Positions 1 through 5,620 of a stretch of DNA of 8,026 nucleotides are shown in pieces. The notes beneath the pieces were generated by a model, which did no database searches, had not been told where the DNA came from, and saw only the letters and a list, made by a program, of their open reading frames with translations. The position numbers and the translations under genes are program-made. Origin of the DNA: Deltaproteobacteria bacterium (GTDB taxonomy: Bacteria > Desulfobacterota > Desulfobacteria > Desulfobacterales > JAABPS01); contig JAFDFT010000087.1 of assembly GCA_019309685.1 (NCBI GenBank), forward strand, positions 1 to 8,026, in the 5' to 3' direction. Numbering within the stretch: the first letter of the stretch is position 1; each line of letters opens with the position of its first letter.

Positions 1-1776
1 GTGGAGCGGTTTTTAAGCAGGCTTCATGGAGAAATGGAGGTCATCAAACAATACAGTACAGTTTTATTTTACGAGGTGGGGGAAATTCACCAAAAAAAAA
101 TAAAGGAGCGTAAACTAAAAAAGAAGCCCAAGGACGATCGAATCGTTGTTTTAAGGAGTATGCTTAATTTTAAGTCCTCAGAGGATGTATTTAGATCGCC
201 GATACTTTTAATGAGAATTTTCGAGGAAAGTGCGAGATTAGGGAAGCCAATCAGCGCGGAATCGAGAAGAATCATTAAGGAGTTTTTATACCTGATTGAT
301 ACAGACGTGTTGAGATCGAAACAAATGCTATCAGCGTTTGAGTATATTCTGTTAACACCGGCCCCAACTTTTAATGTGCTCAATGAAATGCTAAACACCG
401 GCATGCTGTCAAAGTTCATTCCTGAATTTAGCAAAATTGAGAACAGAGTTCAGTTTGACGAATATCATCTGTATCCGGTGGATAAACATTCATTGAGAAC
501 AGTGCAAATCATTAAAAGTTTTAGTGATCAAAAAATTGAAGAAAAGAATCGGCTATACGGGAAAATTTACAAGGAATTATCAAACAATTTAAAGTTACTC
601 ATGTGGGCGGGGCTTCTTCATGATATCGGAAAAGGCAAAGAAGATGAAAGGCATTCAATTTCAGGATCTAAGGCGGTTAAAAAAATCCTGAAACGAATTG
701 GATATGATGCCGAAGTTATTGATACTGTAGGCTTTTTAGTGAAGGAGCATTTGTTTTTAAGTAAAATCGCTACAAGAAGAGATATATCTGATGAAGAAAC
801 CGCTATTTTTTGTGCAAGAAAAATCAAAAACGCTGAGCGATTAAAAATGCTTTATCTGCTTAGTGTGGCGGATGCGATGGCAACTGGGCCTAAAGCTTGG
901 AGCGAGTGGTTCTCATCATTATTAAGAGATCTTTTCTTAAAGGTACTGAGTATTTTAGAAAAAGGAGAACTTGCCACTGAAGAAGCAATCGATAGTATTG
1001 AAAAGAAAAAGTTAAATGTTAAAAAGTCGTCAGAGAACACAATCGGTAAAAAAGAATTGGAATTTGTTGTTGAGAATATGTCGCCAAGGTATTTGCTTTA
1101 TACGGATAAAGAAGACATCTTAAACCATGTGGAGCTATATGGAAAACTTGGGCAAAAAGAATTTGTGTGGAACGTTGAGCAAAGCGAAAAAGAAGATGTC
1201 AGGACACTCACATTTTGTGGAAAAGACCATCCAGGTCTTTTCTCAAAAATTGCGGGGGTGTTTACGTTCAACGACCTTGATATACTTGATGCACAAGTAT
1301 TTACATGGAAAAACAATATCGCTCTGAATATTTTAAAGGTTAAACCACCCCCGGATAAATTCTATGAAGATGAGGTTTGGACTGCTGCAGAGAAGAACTT
1401 GAAAGCTGCTATTTCAGGAGAACTCGACCTTGAGTGTGAGTTGAATGAGAAGATCGAATCATATCAATTGGATTTATCGCCAACAGCTCAACGGCCGCAT
1501 CGTGTCAAAATGGATAATAAGAGTTCCAGTTTTTATTCGATTATCGAGGTTTTTACTTATGATTATAAAGGACTTCTTTTTAGATTAACGGATGCTCTTT
1601 ATAAGAACAATTTAGATATCTGGGTGGCTAAGATTGCGACAAAAGCAGATCAGGTTGTTGACGTTTTCTATGTGAGAAATGTTAACGGCGAGAAAATCGA
1701 TAATGATGATGAAGTGCAAAACATAATTATTTCTATACAACTGGTTCTAAAAAAGATCTCGAAAAACAGACAATAG
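1..1776 (+). CDS. glnD: GlnD, bifunctional PII uridylyltransferase/uridylyl-removing enzyme, 5'-truncated by window edge
   Basis: GlnD uridylylates PII when glutamine is low and removes UMP when glutamine is high; it is a cytosolic nitrogen sensor. The visible 591 residues match the C-terminal two thirds of the roughly 850-900 residue family. The N-terminal nucleotidyltransferase domain lies outside the window, so the GTG at position 1 is probably an internal Val codon, not a start. The HD domain spans about residues 160-295, with H163, H207-D208 (GLLHDIGKG), H218, H250 and D291 (SVADA) all present, so uridylyl-removing activity should be intact. The first ACT domain (about 400-475) carries KDHPGLF; the second (about 511-591) carries YDYKGLLFRL, where the usual Pro of this turn is Lys. 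The gene ends with TAG 88 bp before amt. Family assignment is firm; the catalytic transferase site cannot be judged here. Confidence 0.96.
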   Translation: MERFLSRLHGEMEVIKQYSTVLFYEVGEIHQKKIKERKLKKKPKDDRIVVLRSMLNFKSSEDVFRSPILLMRIFEESARLGKPISAESRRIIKEFLYLIDTDVLRSKQMLSAFEYILLTPAPTFNVLNEMLNTGMLSKFIPEFSKIENRVQFDEYHLYPVDKHSLRTVQIIKSFSDQKIEEKNRLYGKIYKELSNNLKLLMWAGLLHDIGKGKEDERHSISGSKAVKKILKRIGYDAEVIDTVGFLVKEHLFLSKIATRRDISDEETAIFCARKIKNAERLKMLYLLSVADAMATGPKAWSEWFSSLLRDLFLKVLSILEKGELATEEAIDSIEKKKLNVKKSSENTIGKKELEFVVENMSPRYLLYTDKEDILNHVELYGKLGQKEFVWNVEQSEKEDVRTLTFCGKDHPGLFSKIAGVFTFNDLDILDAQVFTWKNNIALNILKVKPPPDKFYEDEVWTAAEKNLKAAISGELDLECELNEKIESYQLDLSPTAQRPHRVKMDNKSSSFYSIIEVFTYDYKGLLFRLTDALYKNNLDIWVAKIATKADQVVDVFYVRNVNGEKIDNDDEVQNIIISIQLVLKKISKNRQ

Positions 1777-1807
1777 GTAATAAGAAAATAATGTACAAAT
1801 AAGAATT

Positions 1808-1816
1808 TGTTATAAT
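1808..1816 (+). promoter_or_regulatory. Extended -10 promoter for amt
   Basis: TGTTATAAT is a perfect extended -10 (TGnTATAAT) of the sigma-70 type. I see no good -35 hexamer 16-18 bp upstream, which is tolerated by extended -10 promoters. Predicted transcription start is near 1823, giving a leader of about 40 nt before the amt ATG at 1865. No sigma-54 element (GG-N10-GC) is visible in this gap. Confidence 0.6.
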
Positions 1817-1817
1817 T

Positions 1818-1833
1818 AATCTGAATTCAGATT
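1818..1833. promoter_or_regulatory. Perfect 16-bp palindrome, candidate operator at the amt promoter
   Basis: AATCTGAATTCAGATT is identical to its reverse complement. It starts 2 bp after the -10 box and covers the predicted start site, a classic position for a repressor. Because the dyad has no loop, it fits a dimeric protein site better than an RNA hairpin. The binding protein is unknown. Confidence 0.5.
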
Positions 1834-1850
1834 GGATTCAATGGTAAAAA

Positions 1851-1855
1851 GGAGG
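1851..1855 (+). promoter_or_regulatory. Shine-Dalgarno that fixes the amt start
   Basis: GGAGG within AAAAAGGAGG lies 9 nt before the ATG at 1865. It falls inside the reading frame if an upstream TTG at 1832 were used, so it rules out that longer start. The signal peptide also begins cleanly at the 1865 Met. Confidence 0.85.
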
Positions 1856-1864
1856 ATATTGAAA

Positions 1865-3160
1865 ATGAAGATTAAAAGTTTGATCATGGCAGCAGCGCTT
1901 AGCGTGTTACCATTCAGCTACGCTTTTGCTGAAGAGGGAGTTTTGAGCTCAGGAGATACCGCATGGATGATTATTGCGACTGCGCTTGTGATGATGATGA
2001 CACCTGCAGGCCTGGCACTATTTTATGGAGGGATGTCAAGGTCTAAGAACCACCTTAATACCTATGCAATGACGTTTGTTTCATACTGTATTGGCAGTAT
2101 TATTTGGGTCGTTTGGGGATACACACTCGCATTTGGTCCTGATAAAGCGGGGATTATTGGAGGACTTGATTATTTGTTTTTAAATGGTATCGGACCTTCA
2201 GATATATCGGGATCTATACCAACATATGTTTTCGTGCTTTTTCAAATGACGTTTGCGGGAATTACCGTTGCACTGGTACTGGGTTCAATTGTTGACAGAA
2301 TGAAATTTTCCTCCTGGATTCTATTTGCTGTTTTATGGGTAACATTTATCTATTGTCCGGTCGCACACTGGGCATGGGGCGGCGGATGGATGGGTGAGAT
2401 GGGCGCGCTCGATTTTGCAGGTGGAAACGTTGTCCATATTAACGCAGGTATTGCCGGACTTGTTCTTGCCCTATTTCTTGGGAAAAGGGTAGGGCATGGG
2501 AAAGAGGCGATGTTTCCGTCAAGTGTTTCGTTAACGGCATTGGGTGCTGCGTTGCTTTGGTTCGGATGGTTTGGTTTTAATGCAGGCAGCCAGTTGGCCG
2601 CAGATGGAATCGCCGGGTCCGCTTTTTTAGTAACCAACACTTCAGCAGCTATGGGAGCCCTTACATGGATGTTCGCTGAATGGATTATCAGCAAAAAGCC
2701 TACAGTACTTGGCATTGCTTCAGGCGTTGTCGCGGGACTCGTCGCCATAACGCCGGCTGCGGGATTTGTGAATATGCCGTCCGCGTTACTCATCGGATTT
2801 GTCGCGGGCATTTTAGGCTTCTTTAGTGTTTCGAAATTAAAACATATGCTTGGATATGACGACTCACTTGACGCATTCGGTGTTCATGGAATGTGCGGGA
2901 TATGGGGAGCATTGGCTACGGGTCTTTTTGCAAGTCCTATGATTAATGAAGGAGCAAAAGGACTTTTTTTCGGAAATCCCGGACAGCTAAGTATCCAGGC
3001 AATATCCATTGTCGCGACAATTGCCTATTCTGCAATTGGTACCACAATTATCGTCCTCATAACAAAGTTTGCCACTGGCGGGTTGAGGGTTGAAAAAGAC
3101 AATGAAATAACAGGATTAGATAGCACGATCCATGGCGAAAGGGCTTTTGAGATAGAATAA
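1865..3160 (+). CDS. amt: Ammonium transporter of the Amt/MEP/Rh family
   Basis: A 431-residue inner-membrane ammonium channel that imports NH4+/NH3 when nitrogen is scarce and is gated by PII. Residues 1 to about 22 form a signal peptide (MKIKSLIMAAAL...AFA), as in E. coli AmtB, followed by about 11 membrane helices. The functional residues align with E. coli AmtB at a constant offset of 23: the twin histidines of the pore H191 (H168) and H341 (H318), the Phe gate F130 (F107) and F238 (F215), W171 (W148), S242 (S219) and D183 (D160). The conserved cytosolic tail GLRVEKDNEITGLD...HGE is complete, as needed for PII contact. The ATG at 1865 is chosen for its Shine-Dalgarno and signal peptide; an in-frame TTG at 1832 lies in the palindrome and is unlikely. 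It sits upstream of the PII gene (110-bp gap), the common amt-PII linkage, and probably shares its transcript. Confidence 0.97.
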   Translation: MKIKSLIMAAALSVLPFSYAFAEEGVLSSGDTAWMIIATALVMMMTPAGLALFYGGMSRSKNHLNTYAMTFVSYCIGSIIWVVWGYTLAFGPDKAGIIGGLDYLFLNGIGPSDISGSIPTYVFVLFQMTFAGITVALVLGSIVDRMKFSSWILFAVLWVTFIYCPVAHWAWGGGWMGEMGALDFAGGNVVHINAGIAGLVLALFLGKRVGHGKEAMFPSSVSLTALGAALLWFGWFGFNAGSQLAADGIAGSAFLVTNTSAAMGALTWMFAEWIISKKPTVLGIASGVVAGLVAITPAAGFVNMPSALLIGFVAGILGFFSVSKLKHMLGYDDSLDAFGVHGMCGIWGALATGLFASPMINEGAKGLFFGNPGQLSIQAISIVATIAYSAIGTTIIVLITKFATGGLRVEKDNEITGLDSTIHGERAFEIE

Positions 3161-3270
3161 AATCGGAAAAAAATAATTTTATATAAATAGTTGTTTAATA
3201 AGCTGGTGATGGATTATTAAAATTAAAAGTGGAATAAATTTAATGATGATACCTCACCAAGGAGGAAACC

Positions 3271-3609
3271 ATGAAGAAAATTGAAGCAATTATAAAACCG
3301 TTTAAACTCGATGATGTCAAAGAAGCATTAAGCGCTATGGATATACAGGGGATGACTATTTCAGAGGTTAAAGGATACGGAAGACAAAAAGGTCACAAAG
3401 AAATATATAGAGGGGCTGAATATACAGTTGACTTTATCCCGAAAGTGAAAATTGAAGTGGTTCTTGAAGCAGGAATGGTTAAAAAGACAATAGACGCAAT
3501 TGTCAAAGCCGCGAATACCGGAAAAGTAGGGGATGGTAAAATCTTTGTGTTTCCTGTAGAAGAGGCCATACGAATTCGAACAGGAGAGAAGGGCAAGGAT
3601 GCCATTTAA
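3271..3609 (+). CDS. glnB: Nitrogen regulatory protein PII (GlnB/GlnK family)
   Basis: A 112-residue cytosolic trimeric signal protein that binds ATP/ADP and 2-oxoglutarate and is modified by GlnD. It is collinear with E. coli GlnB without gaps. The first signature is KGYGRQKGHKEIYRGAEY; Y51, the uridylylation site, lies in an intact T-loop (about 37-55). The second signature TGKVGDGKIFVF (residues 83-94) contains the nucleotide-binding GDGK, followed by RIRTGE. D54 is the residue typical of E. coli GlnB rather than GlnK, although the position beside amt is the usual place of glnK; the symbol is therefore a choice by sequence, and functionally it is likely to gate Amt. A GGAGG sits 5 nt before the ATG. 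No separate promoter is evident in the 110-bp gap after amt, and no terminator is seen after the gene. Confidence 0.97.
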   Translation: MKKIEAIIKPFKLDDVKEALSAMDIQGMTISEVKGYGRQKGHKEIYRGAEYTVDFIPKVKIEVVLEAGMVKKTIDAIVKAANTGKVGDGKIFVFPVEEAIRIRTGEKGKDAI

Positions 3610-3676
3610 AGGTAACAATAGACACTATTTTTCAAGAAGTACGATATCAAATGAATGTCCAACAGCATCCACAAAT

Positions 3677-3713
3677 ATGTAATATTAAATACTTGATTAT
3701 TACATAAATGTAA
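3677..3713. promoter_or_regulatory. Three ATGTAA half-sites, candidate enhancer for the glnA promoter
   Basis: ATGTAA occurs at 3677-3682, in reverse as TTACAT at 3700-3705, and again at 3708-3713. The last two make a 14-bp dyad, TTACATAAATGTAA (3700-3713). The dyad centre is about 110 bp upstream of the predicted glnA start, the usual distance for a sigma-54 enhancer-binding activator. It does not look like an NtrC site (GCACC...GGTGC). Function is inferred from symmetry, repetition and distance. Confidence 0.4.
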
Positions 3714-3721
3714 CTTGATAA

Positions 3722-3737
3722 ATTGAAAGAATTCAAT
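3722..3737. promoter_or_regulatory. Inverted repeat ATTGAA-N4-TTCAAT upstream of glnA
   Basis: A perfect 6-bp dyad with a 4-bp spacer, centred about 87 bp before the predicted glnA start. Its right half continues as TTCAATGGT, a string also found in the amt leader at 1837-1845. It may be a second regulator site between the ATGTAA cluster and the promoter; chance is possible in such AT-rich DNA. Confidence 0.3.
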
Positions 3738-3788
3738 GGTTCGATCAATATATTTAATAAAATAAACTAGATATAAAAATAGCACTGA

Positions 3789-3806
3789 TTGGCATGCATG
3801 ATGCAA
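3789..3806 (+). promoter_or_regulatory. Sigma-54 (RpoN) promoter of glnA
   Basis: TTGGCATGCATGATGCAA matches the -24/-12 consensus TTGGCACG-N4-TTGCAA with the obligatory GG (3791-3792) and GC (3803-3804) at exactly the right spacing; the two changes are T for C after TTGGCA and A for T before TGCAA. The start is predicted near 3816, leaving an untranslated leader of about 100 nt. RpoN control of glnA is common in Proteobacteria. Confidence 0.75.
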
Positions 3807-3918
3807 TTAAAAAAACTAAGACAAGTATTCGTGTGTTAAAAAAGGTGCAACATTTTACTGATAAAACTTGAAATCCAAAAATTTAATTAAACTTAGGATA
3901 AAAAGGAGGAAGTGAAAA

Positions 3919-5253
3919 ATGAGCATTTTATGTAAAACAGCAGATGATGTTAAAAAGATTGTTAAGGAAAAAGATATCAGTTTCATTCAGTTCTGGTTTA
4001 CCGATGTACTTGGATTTCTAAAAAGCTTCGCGGTAACACCATCAGAACTGGATGAAGGGTTAACTGAGGGAATGGGATTTGATGGATCATCCATAGAGGG
4101 GTTCGCAAGGATTGAAGAGAGCGACATGATCGCAATGCCTGATCCTACAACTTTTCAGCTGGTTCCATGGAGAAGTGGAGACAAACCGGTTGCGAGAATG
4201 TTTTGTGATATATTACAGCCGGATGGATCAAATTATGAAGGTGATCCGCGTTACGTGCTCAAACGTCTTTTGAAAAAAGTCGCTGACATGGGTTATACCT
4301 ATTACCTTGGACCTGAACTGGAATATTTTTATTTCCGGGACAACAAATGTACTGAGATACTTGATAGGGGAGGCTATTTTGATTCACGACCGGTTGACTT
4401 GGGGAGTAATCTGAGAAGGGAAACAATTTTTGCCCTGCAGTCTATGGGTATCCAGGTAGAGTACAGCCATCATGAGGTTGCGCCGAGCCAGCATGAAATT
4501 GATTTAAGATATAATGAAGGGTTGAAGATGGCTGATACCACCATGACATATCGAACGGTTGTTAAAGAAATTGCATGGCAGAATGATGTGTACGCGACAT
4601 TTATGCCAAAACCCATATTTGGAGAAAACGGAAGCGGCATGCATGTCCATCAGTCTCTTTTTAAAGGCGACAAAAATACTTTTTACAATAAAGACGCGGA
4701 GTATCACCTTTCTGATACAGCAAGACATTATATCGCGGGAATATTGAAACATGCGCCGGAAATAACTGCTGTGACGAATCAGTGGGTGAATTCATACAAA
4801 CGGCTTGTTCCGGGTTACGAAGCACCGGTATATGTATCCTGGGCAAACAGAAACAGATCAGCCATGGTAAGGGTGCCCATGTACAAGCCTGGAAAGGAAA
4901 AGGCTACCCGGATAGAATTCAGATCTCCTGATCCTTCATGCAATCCTTATCTGGCATTTGCCGTTATGCTTGGCGCGGGGCTGGAAGGTATTGAAAAAAA
5001 ATATGAACTGGCAGATCCAATTGAGCAGGATATTTTTGAGATGACCGGACAGGAAAGAAAGGACAGAGGTATTACTGCATTACCTGGTAATCTGTACGCT
5101 GCGATACTTGAAACTGAAAAAAGTGAACTGGTTAAAAAGGTCCTTGGCGAGCACATATTTAATAAGTTTATTGAAAATAAAAAGATTGAATGGGATCGGT
5201 ACAGAACCCATGTAAGTCAGTTCGAGATCGATCAGTACCTTCCTAGATTATAG
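3919..5253 (+). CDS. glnA: Glutamine synthetase type I, alpha class
   Basis: Makes glutamine from glutamate, ammonium and ATP as a cytosolic dodecamer. The 444-residue length equals the GSI-alpha class (Bacillus-like) and is shorter than the 469-residue E. coli beta enzyme. Visible motifs: FDGSSIEGFARIEESD (residues 54-69), metal ligands E133 and E135 (GPELEYF), E186 and E193 (HHEVAPSQHE), H242 (NGSGMHVH), E301 (RLVPGYEAP) and the RIEFRSPDPSCNPYLAF block. R64 corresponds to the Arg implicated in glutamine feedback inhibition of the Bacillus enzyme. The beta-class adenylylation motif NLYDLP is replaced around residues 371-376 by DIFEMT, so F373 takes the place of the modified Tyr and control by GlnE is not expected. 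A GGAGG 9 nt upstream supports the ATG at 3919. The gene has its own sigma-54 promoter and a hairpin 7 nt after its stop. Confidence 0.97.
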   Translation: MSILCKTADDVKKIVKEKDISFIQFWFTDVLGFLKSFAVTPSELDEGLTEGMGFDGSSIEGFARIEESDMIAMPDPTTFQLVPWRSGDKPVARMFCDILQPDGSNYEGDPRYVLKRLLKKVADMGYTYYLGPELEYFYFRDNKCTEILDRGGYFDSRPVDLGSNLRRETIFALQSMGIQVEYSHHEVAPSQHEIDLRYNEGLKMADTTMTYRTVVKEIAWQNDVYATFMPKPIFGENGSGMHVHQSLFKGDKNTFYNKDAEYHLSDTARHYIAGILKHAPEITAVTNQWVNSYKRLVPGYEAPVYVSWANRNRSAMVRVPMYKPGKEKATRIEFRSPDPSCNPYLAFAVMLGAGLEGIEKKYELADPIEQDIFEMTGQERKDRGITALPGNLYAAILETEKSELVKKVLGEHIFNKFIENKKIEWDRYRTHVSQFEIDQYLPRL

Positions 5254-5260
5254 ACACATG

Positions 5261-5296
5261 CCATCCCATCTCTTCCTACAGAGAGAGATGGGATGG
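5261..5296 (+). terminator. Hairpin terminator after glnA
   Basis: A perfect 13-bp stem, CCATCCCATCTCT (5261-5273) with AGAGATGGGATGG (5284-5296), around a 10-nt loop, begins 7 nt after the glnA stop. The following TAATTTCT is only a weak U-tract, so it may act as a terminator or as a 3'-end stabiliser. It also marks the end of the nitrogen cluster. Confidence 0.7.
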
Positions 5297-5356
5297 TAAT
5301 TTCTGAAGATTCTATTTAGCACTTCTCCGAATCACTAATAAGAGCATTAATATTTA

Positions 5357-5555
5357 GACAGGATTAAAGGATAAAAAAGCAACCTCACTCTTCAAGAGAA
5401 GGTGTTCAATCATTGTGCCAACAAAAACGTAAAGGAAGGCAGAAAGCTCTAGTAATGGGTTTCTCGGCTCTTTTATTCACTTACGCAGGATTATGCATTC
5501 GAGGCTTCATCTGGAAGCCGTGAAAAAAAATCAAGTCAATCCAGTTAATCCTGTC
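5357..5555. repeat. About 200-bp segment bounded by 11-bp inverted repeats
   Basis: GACAGGATTAA (5357-5367) is the exact reverse complement of TTAATCCTGTC (5545-5555), and weaker similarity continues inward (AGGATA against the complement of GTCAATCCAG). The sequence resembles the dispersed ACAGGATTAACAGGATT-type strings I recall from many bacterial genomes. No transposase is encoded inside. It could be a decayed non-autonomous element or simply a dispersed repeat. The rest of 5297-5620 shows no convincing gene. Confidence 0.4.
5498..5524. other. Hairpin inside the inverted-repeat segment
   Basis: GGCTTC (5503-5508), loop ATCTG, GAAGCC (5514-5519), extended by TTC/GAA on the outside across one G-U pair and one mismatch. 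It is followed by AAAAAAAA, not T, on the plus strand, and on the minus strand the U-run would precede the stem, so it is not a normal terminator in either direction. Confidence 0.35.
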
Positions 5556-5620
5556 AGAAAACATTTTGCCTTAATGTATAAATAATTACGATTTAATTAG
5601 TGTACCAGATAAAACCAAAC

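Noticed and set aside
1..3. GTG at position 1 as the true glnD start
   Set aside because: Homology at this point corresponds to about residue 300 of full-length GlnD, so the codon is most likely internal and the gene continues off the left edge.
1832..1864. Longer amt start at TTG 1832
   Set aside because: It would translate through the GGAGG and the palindrome and add 11 charged residues before a clean signal peptide; ATG at 1865 is better.
2350..2811. 153-residue open frame on the minus strand inside amt
   Set aside because: It is a Pro/Ala/Ser-rich shadow of a membrane-protein gene whose plus-strand translation matches Amt throughout; it has no ribosome site and no recognisable domain.
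3204..3259. TGGTGA / TCACCA pairing that could sequester the glnB ribosome site
   Set aside because: Only 6 bp with a loop of over 40 nt; too weak to propose as a regulatory RNA structure.
3844..3849. GGTGCA as an NtrC half-site for glnA
   Set aside because: It lies downstream of the predicted start and has no partner half-site at the required spacing.
3816..3896. CTAAG...CTTAG in the glnA leader as a riboswitch or hairpin
   Set aside because: A 5-bp pairing across about 70 nt of AT-rich RNA; no glutamine-riboswitch features recognised.
4504..4846. Several open frames on both strands inside glnA
   Set aside because: All overlap conserved glutamine synthetase coding sequence and lack start signals; they are out-of-frame shadows.
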